NCBI RefSeq assembly: GCF_028369105.1
Contig: NZ_JAQNDO010000001.1
Coordinates: 3,217,001-3,281,000 of the forward strand
Direction of reading: 5' to 3'
Length of the DNA stretch: 64,000 nt
Source of the DNA: Polyangium mundeleinium
GTDB lineage: Bacteria > Myxococcota_A > Polyangia > Polyangiales > Polyangiaceae
Positions 11,422 through 19,891 of this stretch are shown here, piece after piece. Position numbers and translations under genes: made by a program. Numbering within the stretch: position 1 is the first letter of the stretch; the number at the start of each line of letters is the position of its first letter. The notes beneath the pieces are model-generated. The model was not told the origin of the DNA, did no database searches, and was given only the letters and a program-made list of their open reading frames with translations.

Positions 11422-12966
11422 ATGGAGCGACCCTTCGAGATCCCCGAAGACCTCAACATGGCCGACTGGTTCCTCCGCGCGCGCCTGCGCGAGGGCCACG
11501 GTGATCGTGTCGCCATCCTCGCGGGGGATCGGCGCCTCACGTACGCCGACGTCGATCGCCTCGCGGCGCGCTTCGGCCACGTCCTCCGGGGTCTCGGCGT
11601 GCATCCCGAGGAGCGCGTCATCGTCGCCCTCCCCGACATTCCCGAGTTTGCCGGCGCCTTCTTCGGCACGCTCGCCCTCGGCGGCGTCGTCGTCATGGTG
11701 AATTGCCACCTCAAGCCCGACGAGATCGCCTATTTCTACGAATACACCCGCGCCCCCGTCGCGGTCGTCCACGCCGAGCACCTCGCCGCGTTCGTCGAGG
11801 CCTCGAAGGGCGCGCGGCACCTCCGCCGCATCCTCGTCGTCGGCGCTGAAAACGCGGACCCGCATGCCTCCTTCGAGGCCCTCGCCGCGGGTGTGCCGGA
11901 TACGATCGACCTCTTCCCGAGCCACCGCGACGACGCCGCGATCTGGATCTTCTCCGGCGGCACCACCGGCAGGCCCAAGGCCGCCGTCCAGACGCACGCC
12001 TCGTTCGTCAACACCACCGAGCTCTTCGGCAAGCGTGTCCTCGGGTATGGCCCCGACGACCGCACCCTCTCCGTCCCGAAGCTTTATTTCGGTTATGCCA
12101 CCGGCTGCAACCTCCTCTTTCCGTTCTCCGTCGGCGGGAGCTGCATTCTCTTCCCCGAGCGCTGTACGACCGAGGCCCTCTTCCAGCAGATCGAAAAGCA
12201 CCGCCCGACCCTTCTGATCAACGTCCCCACCATGGTGAACCACATGGTCTCGCACCCCGACGCCGCCGCGCAGGACCTCTCCTGCCTGCGCGTCGCGACC
12301 TCCGCGGGCGAGGCCCTGCCCGTCGAGCTCTACGACCGATGGAAAAAGGCCTTTGGCGTCGAGCTCTGCGACGGCCTTGGCACCGCCGAGATGTGGCACA
12401 TCTTCCTGACGAATCGCCCCGGCGACGTTCGTCCGGGCACCCTCGGCAAGGTCGTCCCCGGGTTCGAGGTCAAGGTCGCCGACGACGACGGCCGCGAAGT
12501 GCCCGACGGCGAGGTCGGCTGGCTCTGGGTGCGCGGAAATTCCCGCGCGATTGGGTACTGGCACGAGATGGAAAAGACGAAACGCGCCTTCCGCGGCGAG
12601 TGGTACGTCTCCGGCGACATGCTCCGCAAGGACGCGGACGGATACTTCACGTACTGCGGACGCGGCGACGACATGCTCAAGGTCGGCGGCAAATGGCTTG
12701 CGCCTGCCGAGGTGGAGAACTGCCTCCTCCGCCACCCGGCCGTCGCGGAGTGCGCCGTCGTCGGCGTCACCGACGAGAATGGGCTCACGAAGCCCCACGC
12801 CTACGTCCTCCCGCGGGAAAACCGGCCGGGCCTCGACCAGGAGCTCAAAACGTTCGTGAGGGAAAAACTCGAACCCTACAAGGCCCCGCGTGAGGTCTTC
12901 CTCGTCGACGCCTTGCCCCGCACCCACCTCGGCAAGATCGATCGCGGCAAGCTCCGCCGCGCCTGA
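11422..12966 (+). CDS. Benzoate-CoA ligase family protein
   Basis: A 514-aa adenylate-forming acyl-CoA ligase. The A3 motif is IFSGGTTGRPKAAVQTH (near residue 175), with GLGTAEMWHIF, GYWHEMEKTKRAFRGEWYVSGD and a C-terminal KIDRGKLRR (catalytic Lys). The phrases SVPKLYFGYATGCNLLFPF and ATSAGEALP are characteristic of the benzoate/4-hydroxybenzoate-CoA ligase branch. It would activate an aromatic or short carboxylic acid to its CoA thioester via an acyl-AMP. The reading frame extends 750 bp upstream, but ATG 11422 (MERPFEIPEDLNMADW) is the family-type start and lies after the MBL gene stop. No other aromatic-degradation genes are nearby, so it could instead supply a starter unit for biosynthesis. 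Confidence 0.92.
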   Translation: MERPFEIPEDLNMADWFLRARLREGHGDRVAILAGDRRLTYADVDRLAARFGHVLRGLGVHPEERVIVALPDIPEFAGAFFGTLALGGVVVMVNCHLKPDEIAYFYEYTRAPVAVVHAEHLAAFVEASKGARHLRRILVVGAENADPHASFEALAAGVPDTIDLFPSHRDDAAIWIFSGGTTGRPKAAVQTHASFVNTTELFGKRVLGYGPDDRTLSVPKLYFGYATGCNLLFPFSVGGSCILFPERCTTEALFQQIEKHRPTLLINVPTMVNHMVSHPDAAAQDLSCLRVATSAGEALPVELYDRWKKAFGVELCDGLGTAEMWHIFLTNRPGDVRPGTLGKVVPGFEVKVADDDGREVPDGEVGWLWVRGNSRAIGYWHEMEKTKRAFRGEWYVSGDMLRKDADGYFTYCGRGDDMLKVGGKWLAPAEVENCLLRHPAVAECAVVGVTDENGLTKPHAYVLPRENRPGLDQELKTFVREKLEPYKAPREVFLVDALPRTHLGKIDRGKLRRA

Positions 12967-13016
12967 ACCGCGCCGTTTCTTTCGCTACCTGAGTGTGTTA
13001 CACCACCCGCGCTCCG

Positions 13017-13910
13017 ATGACGCTCGCCTCCTCCGCCTACGGCCGCCCTCTCGGTCCCCCGTTCGCGCCGCTCGCCACGCAGGGCGCGCTCGCCGCGCTT
13101 GCGCCCAGCGCGCGCCTCGCGCTCGCCGCCGCGATTGCCGAGGGCCTCGGATGGGCCTTTGCACCCGGCGATACACTCGCGGGCGCGGCCGGTTTGCCCA
13201 CGGTCCTGCACCGGCCCACGGAGATACGATTCGTCGCTATTCCCGGCGGCACGTTCGTGATGGGGGTGTCCGACGCCGAGATGGCCGAGCTCACCGCCCT
13301 GTATGCCCCCCTCGGCCGCGCCGACGAGGCGCGCGACCTCGTACGCTGGTCGACCCAGCCGCCGCGCTGCGTCCGCGTCCGGCCTTTCCTTTGCGCGCTC
13401 ACGCCCGTCACCGATCGCCTCGCCCACGCGCGCCTCGCCGACATGTATCCCGGCGACGACGAGGGATACGTCCCTTCCGACGCGCCCGTCCCCTTCGCGC
13501 CGCGCCTCGCGGCCGAGCTCCGCGGCGTGCTCGGCTTCCGCCTTCTCTCCGAGGCCGAATGGGAATGGATCGCGCGCGAGGGAGGCGCCCGCGCCTGGCT
13601 CCGGGATCCCCCGGCATCCATCTCGCTCGCGCTCGATCCGACCCGTGACCCCTCGCCCCGCCCCAATGCCTTTGGCATCGACCTGCTCCAGACCGGCCTC
13701 GAATTCGTCGCCGACGCCTGGCACGAGGGGTATGCCGGCGCGCCTGAAGACGCGATCGCCTGGCACCCTCGCGCCATTCCCGACAACACGCGCGGCTGCC
13801 ATGGCGGGTTTCAGGACGAAATCGAGGCCGTCCGCCTCCACGCCGGCGTCCGCGAGGGCCGCCACGGCGACGAACCGGCCGCCGTGCGCTTCGCGATCGA
13901 CCTGCCCTGA
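13017..13910 (+). CDS. FGE/SUMF1-fold (formylglycine-generating-enzyme-like) protein
   Basis: A 297-aa protein with the sulfatase-modifying-factor fold: FVAIPGGTFVMG at the domain start, FRLLSEAEWEWIAR in the middle, and PNAFGIDLLQTGLEFVADAW near the end, where canonical members have PNxFGLYDMxGNVWEW. The canonical GNVWEW is degraded and the Cys pair of true formylglycine-generating enzymes is not visible. It may therefore be a non-catalytic or divergent family member, as are many bacterial SUMF1 homologues. A GTG at 12993 is an alternative start; ATG 13017 is preferred. It converges with the next gene, with only 3 bp between stops. Confidence 0.82.
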   Translation: MTLASSAYGRPLGPPFAPLATQGALAALAPSARLALAAAIAEGLGWAFAPGDTLAGAAGLPTVLHRPTEIRFVAIPGGTFVMGVSDAEMAELTALYAPLGRADEARDLVRWSTQPPRCVRVRPFLCALTPVTDRLAHARLADMYPGDDEGYVPSDAPVPFAPRLAAELRGVLGFRLLSEAEWEWIAREGGARAWLRDPPASISLALDPTRDPSPRPNAFGIDLLQTGLEFVADAWHEGYAGAPEDAIAWHPRAIPDNTRGCHGGFQDEIEAVRLHAGVREGRHGDEPAAVRFAIDLP

Positions 13911-13913
13911 CGC

Positions 13914-14705
13914 TCAGGGCTTCACTTCGAGCGCCTGCACCATCCCGTCGAAGAACCGCTCAGGCGTGCACTCCATCCCCGTGTAGAACGCGACGAACGT
14001 CGTCTTCACGTGGTGGATCTTCCAGCTCCCCACCTGCACCGTCCCACCGCTCGGGATCTCCTCCTCATCATTCCCGGCGACGGCATTCACCGAATACAGC
14101 GTCCGGTACTCCGTCTCGGGACAATCTTTCTTCTGCTGGTTCACGCATTCGATCGTGAGCGAGAGCTGCGGCCCGCCGCCCGGGATCGCCGGCAACATGG
14201 CCGGGATCTCCGCGTTCGCGTACCGCATCGCCACGGCTTGCCCTTTTGCGCCGCTCACCAGATACGATTGATTGTCCTGCTTCGCCGTCACCACGTCCCC
14301 CGCGGCGAACACCTCCCCGAGATTCGCGCCCTCCCAGGCGAACCGCGCGGGCATCCCTCCCGCATCGAATGCGAGCTCCATTCCGAGCGCATCCACCGCC
14401 GCCACCGTCGCCTGCGCCCCGCTCGTCAGATCCGGCGTCGGATCCTCGAACCCGAGCCAAGGCCACGATCCGAGCACGCGCTTGTCCTGCTCCGCCGTGC
14501 ACGCGGGCCCCGGCATCCCACCACCGCCGCCGGCCCCGCCCGCGCCGCCGTTCCCGTCTCCACCCGCGCCGCCGCTCCCTCCTGCGCCGCCGTTCCCATC
14601 TCCGCCCGCGCCGCCGCTCCCGCTCCCGCCGCCGTCTCCGCATCCCGCGAGGCACGCCGCCACGGCAATCACGAGCCCTGCCATCCAAGAAAATCGTCGG
14701 TCCAT
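13914..14705 (-). CDS. Secreted lipoprotein with Gly-rich linker, function unknown
   Basis: A 263-aa predicted lipoprotein. ATG 14705 begins MDRRFSW, a hydrophobic stretch and the lipobox CLAGC. Mature Cys is followed by about 45 residues of near-pure Gly with Asp/Asn/Ser/Ala (GGAGG-type repeats), a low-complexity tether shared with several other exported proteins in this window. The remaining ~190 residues are a globular domain with four or more Cys and no motif I recognise. Earlier in-frame codons upstream do not include a better start. It converges on the SUMF1-like gene and diverges from the phosphoesterase gene. Confidence 0.82.
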   Translation of the reverse strand: MDRRFSWMAGLVIAVAACLAGCGDGGGSGSGGAGGDGNGGAGGSGGAGGDGNGGAGGAGGGGGMPGPACTAEQDKRVLGSWPWLGFEDPTPDLTSGAQATVAAVDALGMELAFDAGGMPARFAWEGANLGEVFAAGDVVTAKQDNQSYLVSGAKGQAVAMRYANAEIPAMLPAIPGGGPQLSLTIECVNQQKKDCPETEYRTLYSVNAVAGNDEEEIPSGGTVQVGSWKIHHVKTTFVAFYTGMECTPERFFDGMVQALEVKP

Positions 14706-14812
14706 GCACCCATGAAGCGCATGCAATACAATCGGCGTCAATCCCTCAAAACTCCACTGAACCGCCACCGTCTCTCCCCTCGACCTCCCGGGGCGCGTGG
14801 TCTCCTCGCTGC

Positions 14813-15661
14813 ATGCACACAGCCCCTGCCGGCCGCGGCCTCCATTACTCTGCTGCGCGTGGGGTCGTGGAATCGGCGCTCCGTGTCCTCTTCCGCGGCG
14901 ATTGGCCTGCGCGCGCCTGGGGCCGTTTGCCCGTCGCCTCCTCCGTGCGTGTCGTCCACCGCCGCATCCCGCTCCTCGCGCCGCGACCTTCCCCCGTGCG
15001 CATCGCATTCGCCTCCGACCTCCACCTCGGCCCCACCACCTCCCCGCGCACCCTCGACGAGGCCTTTCGCCTCCTTTGCGACGCGCGCCCTGACGTCCTC
15101 GTCCTCGGCGGGGATTACGTCTTCCTCGACGCCACCCCCGCCCGCGCCCGCGAGCTCGAGGCCCGCGTCCGTGACGTCCCCGCGCGCCTCAAGGTCGCCG
15201 TCCTCGGCAACCACGACCTCTGGACGCACCATTCCCTCCTCGAAGACGCCCTCGCCCGCGCCGGCGCCACCGTCCTCGTCAATGCGGCCGCCCGCCTCGA
15301 CGACCTCGCCGTCGTGGGCCTCGACGACCCCTGGACCGGCACGCCGGACGGCGAACGCGCCTTTGCCGCGGCCGCGGGCGCGCCCCTCGTCATCGCCGTT
15401 TGCCATGCGCCCGGCGGCTTCCGCCATACCCGCGGCCGCGGCGCCCTGCTTTATCTATGCGGCCATACCCACGGCGGCCAGGTCGCGCTCCCCGGTGGCA
15501 TCCCCCTCCTCGTCCCCGGCGGCCGCCTCGCGCGCCGTTTCCCGCACGGCGTGCACCAGGTCGACGGCACCACCCTCTTCGTCTCCCGTGGCCTCGGCGG
15601 CGTCGAGATCCCCCTCCGCGCCTTCGCGCCTCCCGACATTGGAATCTTCGACCTCGGCTGA
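14813..15661 (+). CDS. Calcineurin-like metallophosphoesterase
   Basis: A 282-aa member of the metallophosphoesterase superfamily. The ordered metal-binding motifs are all present: SDLHLG (DxH), GGDY (GD), GNHD (GNHD), CHAP and GHTHGGQ (GHxH). The layout fits the YkuE/UDP-2,3-diacylglucosamine-hydrolase-like membrane-proximal group. It lacks a clear N-terminal transmembrane anchor. Substrate unknown; YkuE-type proteins have been linked to phosphoesters in the envelope. The reading frame runs upstream, but ATG 14813 gives the most plausible N-terminus. Convergent with the TPM-domain gene at 15677. Confidence 0.9.
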   Translation: MHTAPAGRGLHYSAARGVVESALRVLFRGDWPARAWGRLPVASSVRVVHRRIPLLAPRPSPVRIAFASDLHLGPTTSPRTLDEAFRLLCDARPDVLVLGGDYVFLDATPARARELEARVRDVPARLKVAVLGNHDLWTHHSLLEDALARAGATVLVNAAARLDDLAVVGLDDPWTGTPDGERAFAAAAGAPLVIAVCHAPGGFRHTRGRGALLYLCGHTHGGQVALPGGIPLLVPGGRLARRFPHGVHQVDGTTLFVSRGLGGVEIPLRAFAPPDIGIFDLG

Positions 15662-15676
15662 TTCTCCACGCCCCCT

Positions 15677-16414
15677 TTACCAGCCTCCGCGCGCCCCGCC
15701 GCCTCCCGAGCGACCTCCGCCGCCGGAGAACCCGCCGCCGTCCCCGCCGCCGCCTCCGCCGCGACCTCCGCGCATGAGGAACCACAGAATGGTGAGCGCG
15801 AGCGACGGGTTCACGGCGAACAACACCAGAAAAGCCACGACGGCCACGCCGATCCAGATGAGTTCGTGCCCCCGCTTCGCTTCCGGCTGCGTCGTGTGCC
15901 CGGGTCCGGGCTCGGACACGAAGGCGCGGCCCTCGATCGCTTGCAGCAAGGCCGACACGCCCGCGTCGACGGCGCCGTTCGGATCCCCTGCCTGAAGCCG
16001 CGGCGCCATCACCTCCCGGATGATCCGCGAGGCGATCGCGTCCGGCACGCGATCCTCCAGCCCATACCCCACTTCGATGTCGATCTTCCTGTCCTTGGCC
16101 AGGACGAACATCACGAGCCCGTCATCGAGCCCCTTCCGCCCGACCCCCCACGCCGCGAACGTCCGCACCGCCCAATCGTCGAGCGCCGCGCCCCCGATCG
16201 TATCGCCGATCCACACCACGACCTGGTGCCCCGTCTGCTGCTCGTATTGCGCGAGGCGCTCGTCGAGCCGATTCCTCGTCTCGGGCGAGAGAAACCCCAC
16301 CGTATCCGTGACGTGCTCGGTCGGCGCCGGGGGAATCGGCGCGGCTTGGCCCCGCGCGAGCCCGACGAACGTCAGCCACGCGGCGAGGACGAGGAACGTG
16401 ACGGCGCGAATCAT
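15677..16414 (-). CDS. TPM-domain (YgcG-like) membrane protein
   Basis: A 245-aa protein with a signal peptide (MIRAVTFLVLAAWLTFVGLA, cleavage after the ARGQA region) and a TPM/DUF477 domain, seen in TVGFLSPETRNRLDERL, VVVWIGD and DGLVMFVLAKDRKIDIEVGYGLEDRVPD. A transmembrane helix (about residues 190-212) precedes a C-terminal tail rich in Gly, with GGGGGDGGGFSGGGGRSGGGG, the classic TPM_phosphatase family ending. Family members associate with membranes and in bacteria are usually encoded with LemA, as here: the LemA gene lies 9 bp upstream. Molecular role remains poorly defined (photosystem-repair phosphatase relatives occur in plants). Confidence 0.92.
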   Translation of the reverse strand: MIRAVTFLVLAAWLTFVGLARGQAAPIPPAPTEHVTDTVGFLSPETRNRLDERLAQYEQQTGHQVVVWIGDTIGGAALDDWAVRTFAAWGVGRKGLDDGLVMFVLAKDRKIDIEVGYGLEDRVPDAIASRIIREVMAPRLQAGDPNGAVDAGVSALLQAIEGRAFVSEPGPGHTTQPEAKRGHELIWIGVAVVAFLVLFAVNPSLALTILWFLMRGGRGGGGGGDGGGFSGGGGRSGGGGARGGW

Positions 16415-16423
16415 GGTTGCCGG

Positions 16424-17047
16424 TCAGAACTGCACGGCCGGCGGCCGCTCGGCGCCGCCCGTGGCCCGGAAAAACGTCTTCGTGGCGAAGCGATCCCCGA
16501 ACATGTCGGCGATGAGCGTCGTCGGGAAGCGATTGCGCGCCGTGTTGAACTCCCGCGCCGCCTCGTTGTACCGCATGCGCTCGACGCTGATCCGATTCTC
16601 GGTCCCCTCGAGCTGCGCCTGGAGATCCCGGAAGTTCTGCGTCGCCGAGAGCTCGGGATACCGCTCGACGACCACGAGCAGGCGACCCAGCGCCGTCGAG
16701 AGCTGATCCTGCGCGGCCTGGAATCGCTCCATCGCGGCGGGATCCTCGGTCGCCTTCACGGCCTCGCCGCGCGCCGCCGTGCCGCCGCCCGTCAAGGCTG
16801 CGGCGCGGGTCCGCGCCTCGGCCACCTGGACGAACGTATCCCGCTCGAAATTCGCCGCGCCGCGGACGGTCTCGACGAGGTTCGGCACGAGATCGAGGCG
16901 TCGCTGGTAGACGTTCTCGACCTGCGCCCATTGCTGCTCGACGGCTTGATCGAGCGAGACGAGCCGATTGTACGTGCTGATTCCTGCGCCCGCGACCACG
17001 AGCACCAGGATGAGGACGCCTGCGAGGACGAAGAGCGCCTGCTTCAT
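16424..17047 (-). CDS. lemA: LemA family protein
   Basis: A 207-aa LemA protein with one N-terminal membrane helix (LFVLAGVLILVLVVAGAG), then STYNRLVSLDQAVEQQWAQVENVYQRRLDLVPNL and, near the C-terminus, YNEAAREFNTARNRFP, the family signatures. The rest is a long antiparallel helical bundle. ATG 17047 (MKQALF) is preferred over an upstream in-frame codon at 17065 because it starts right at the membrane helix. It is the first gene of a two-gene operon with the TPM-domain protein; the pair is widespread and presumed to act together at the membrane. Confidence 0.93.
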   Translation of the reverse strand: MKQALFVLAGVLILVLVVAGAGISTYNRLVSLDQAVEQQWAQVENVYQRRLDLVPNLVETVRGAANFERDTFVQVAEARTRAAALTGGGTAARGEAVKATEDPAAMERFQAAQDQLSTALGRLLVVVERYPELSATQNFRDLQAQLEGTENRISVERMRYNEAAREFNTARNRFPTTLIADMFGDRFATKTFFRATGGAERPPAVQF

Positions 17048-17134
17048 CGATACCCCCGTGCACACGGCGGATGCCGCGCCACACGGGGGGATGCACGGAT
17101 CGTGCTGGACGCCCTCGTCGAAGGAAGGGCCCGG

Positions 17135-19843
17135 TCAGCCCCTCCGCTTGCGGCGCCGGAGCGCCATCAACGCCATTCCGGCGAGGACCCCGAGGCCGCC
17201 CGCCGCGCCCGCCTCGCGCCCGGCGGCCCGGCAATCGCAGCCGCTCTCGTCCGGCGGATACGTCAGCACGCCTCCGCTGCCGCCCGCGCCGCCACGCCCG
17301 CCCGCGCCGCCGCCTCCGCCTGCGCCGCCGCTGCCGCCCGCGCCGCCTGCGCCGCCGCTGCCACCTGCGCCTCCGCTGCCGCCCGCGCCGCCGCTCCCGC
17401 AATCGGGGATCGGCACGTACTGGCAGCCCGCTTGGGGATCACATGAATCGACCGTACACGGATCGCCGTCCACGCAGACCCTCAATCGCCCCGTGCAGAC
17501 CCCGAACGCGCAGGCGTCGTCGAGCGTGCACGCATTCCCGTCGTTGCATCCGGCCGCATTCGCCGTGTGCTTGCATCCGAGCTGCGGATCACATGCATCG
17601 TCCGTGCACAGGTTCCCATCGTCGCACCCCGTGGCCATCCCGCCGGCACACACGCCCCCCGCGCACGTCTCGCCCGTCGTGCAGGCATCGCCGTCGGCGC
17701 AGGCATCCCCGTCGCTCGCGCCGGCGTCCTGACAGACGTCCTTCACCACGAGCTCGGACCGCGTCATCTCGATCGGCGCCGCGCCCGGCACGTCCTTGTT
17801 GTGCTCCCAGAGCTGCCAGATCGTATCGCCCCAGGCCCGGAGCTGCCCGAAGAACGGGTCCGTCTGCGCGATGTACGCCTTGGGCTCCCCCGAGGGCGTC
17901 GGGCTCTTGAGCGACGTCCCCGTCCCGAGGATCTCGTCCCGCAAGAACTCCGCGTATTCGCGGCTCGTCGTCTGGTAATAGAGCCGCACCTCCACGCGGC
18001 TCCCGCCCGCCGGCAACGTCAAGCTCACGTCGTCGTAGCCGCCCGTGTACTCCTCCGCCGAATACAGGTTTGGCGAAACCGACCCCTCCCAGACCGGCTC
18101 GGACAGGCGCTTGCTGGCTTCGGCGATCCGGAATCCCTTCGGCGGGATGCGGTTGTCCTTCGACCGGTCCGTCCCGAGGAGGAAGTGGAACGATTTCGTC
18201 TGTCCCGTCAGCGAGCTCGCCATCTTCACCTCGTAGACGAGCCCCTCGTCGTGGGTCTCGTTCGGCCCGAGCGGCGGGCTCGACGGCGCGTGCGCGGGAT
18301 CGAGCCCGCGGAGCGTGCCCACGGCGTCGTCGTACGGGTTCACCTCGTGCAGCAGCGTCTCCCCGTCGAACACCCGCACATTGAGGAACATGCGCCGGCC
18401 CTCGGGATACCCCGTGATGAGCTTGTGCCCCGTATTGTTCCGGACCCGGAATGCCGTCGCGCCGCTCAGCGGATCGTACGCCAGCGAGAGGATCGTCGCC
18501 GCGCGGCCGAGCGTCCATTTCGCGCGGTTCGACCCTGCGAGCAGCGCCCCCGCGTCGAGCCGCGTCCCCTCGTCGAGCGAGAGCGTCAGCGCCGCCGCGC
18601 CTTGCCCGAGCAGCGCCGCGTTCGTCGCGTCGTAGTTTGGCGACGACGGCACCGTGCTCGCGAGCAGCCACGGCACGAACGCATTGCCGCCCGTGAGATC
18701 GTGCAACGGCTGCCCGCTCGAAGGATGCTCCACGCTGTCCGTTGGTCGAATCACGGACCCGACGATCGACGCCCCCGCGCCCACGCCGTCCGGCATGTGG
18801 CAATCCTGGCACGACGCGATTGTATTGCCCGGCTGCCCCGTCTCGAACGCGCCCGGCGCATACGGCCCCATGCCCGGCGCGCCGCCGGGCAGCCCGTAAT
18901 CGCTCAACATGAACTCCGACCACGTCCGCTCCACATGCGCATACTCGGCCGGCGACTGGGTCTCCGTGGGCAGCACCGTCGTCCCATCGTTCGGCATCGT
19001 GCCCTTCGCCGCCATGTTGGCGAGGACCGGGTTCGACACGTCGTGGCACGTCCCGCAGTAATACTTGCTCTTGTGGTACCGGCTGTACTGCATCGGGTGG
19101 AACGCCTGCGCGTCCGCGAACGAGCCGCGCCGCTCCGCCTTGTCGCTCACGTAATATTGCCCCGCCCCGTTCTCCAGGTACGTCGCGCTCACGGGCCGAT
19201 GATCCGCGCCGTACATCGGATTCCCATTGAAGAGCGTGTGCGACTGCGATTGCACGATGTCCGCCTCGCGTGTCTTCTCCGCCGCGACCGACGACATCGA
19301 CCCGCTCATGTTCGTCTCGTCCCAGTACCCCGCCCAGTCGTTCCCCTCGCGGGTCCCCTGGAACGTGTCCTCGAAGAACGGGTCCACCATGCGGTGACAG
19401 AAGTCGCATTGCACGCCGTCGAAATCGGGGCCGTCCATCGCCTGCCCGTTCGTCGGATCACTCCTGAGCTCCAGCCACCCCTTCGGCATGTGGCAACGCA
19501 GGCAGATATCGGTCCCGTTCGGGTTGCCGAGCGCCCATATCGAATCCTGCGCGGCGACCGTCAGCGCGGCCCAGAAAAACGGATCACGCGCCGCCTGCCC
19601 CATCATCGACCCTTTCCACCCGAACCCCGGCTCGATGGCCGGCGCATACCCCGCGTGGCAGCCGAGGCACTGCGAGGGCGGCTCGATCGCCATCTCCGGC
19701 CGCGGCTGCGTCCCCGGCATGCGGATCAGCGGATCGTATTGCACGATCATCGGCTCCCACGCCCACGCGAGGGCGGGCGCGGCGGCGAGCGTGAAGGCGA
19801 GCAGGGCAGGGGTCTTGATGCGGGGGGAAGCGCGTTTCGTCAT
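17135..19843 (-). CDS. Secreted multihaem cytochrome with Cys-rich repeats and MYXO-CTERM-like tail
   Basis: A 902-aa exported protein. A signal peptide (LLAFTLAAAPALAWAWA-type) is followed by five CxxCH haem-c motifs: CLGCH, CLRCH, CDFCH, CGTCH and CQDCH, spread over roughly the first 350 residues. The middle is a beta-rich region. Residues about 700-800 hold Dickkopf-like repeats of the form DGNACTxDxC, often seen in myxobacterial exoproteins. A long GGAGG-type linker follows, and the C-terminus has a Cys pair (GCDC), a hydrophobic helix and RRRKRRG, matching the MYXO-CTERM style of sorting signal. It is probably a surface-anchored electron carrier or oxidoreductase. TTG at 19849 is an alternative to ATG 19843. 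Confidence 0.88.
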   Translation of the reverse strand: MTKRASPRIKTPALLAFTLAAAPALAWAWEPMIVQYDPLIRMPGTQPRPEMAIEPPSQCLGCHAGYAPAIEPGFGWKGSMMGQAARDPFFWAALTVAAQDSIWALGNPNGTDICLRCHMPKGWLELRSDPTNGQAMDGPDFDGVQCDFCHRMVDPFFEDTFQGTREGNDWAGYWDETNMSGSMSSVAAEKTREADIVQSQSHTLFNGNPMYGADHRPVSATYLENGAGQYYVSDKAERRGSFADAQAFHPMQYSRYHKSKYYCGTCHDVSNPVLANMAAKGTMPNDGTTVLPTETQSPAEYAHVERTWSEFMLSDYGLPGGAPGMGPYAPGAFETGQPGNTIASCQDCHMPDGVGAGASIVGSVIRPTDSVEHPSSGQPLHDLTGGNAFVPWLLASTVPSSPNYDATNAALLGQGAAALTLSLDEGTRLDAGALLAGSNRAKWTLGRAATILSLAYDPLSGATAFRVRNNTGHKLITGYPEGRRMFLNVRVFDGETLLHEVNPYDDAVGTLRGLDPAHAPSSPPLGPNETHDEGLVYEVKMASSLTGQTKSFHFLLGTDRSKDNRIPPKGFRIAEASKRLSEPVWEGSVSPNLYSAEEYTGGYDDVSLTLPAGGSRVEVRLYYQTTSREYAEFLRDEILGTGTSLKSPTPSGEPKAYIAQTDPFFGQLRAWGDTIWQLWEHNKDVPGAAPIEMTRSELVVKDVCQDAGASDGDACADGDACTTGETCAGGVCAGGMATGCDDGNLCTDDACDPQLGCKHTANAAGCNDGNACTLDDACAFGVCTGRLRVCVDGDPCTVDSCDPQAGCQYVPIPDCGSGGAGGSGGAGGSGGAGGAGGSGGAGGGGGAGGRGGAGGSGGVLTYPPDESGCDCRAAGREAGAAGGLGVLAGMALMALRRRKRRG

Positions 19844-19891
19844 GACCAAGCTCCGAGGCCGGTCATGCTCGCACGATGCCGCCCCCGTCCG

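Noticed and set aside
11062-12927. A 621-codon minus-strand open frame inside the benzoate-CoA-ligase-like gene
   Set aside because: Mirror of a gene with full ANL motifs; the translated product is Glu/Arg/Gly-rich and has no family signature.
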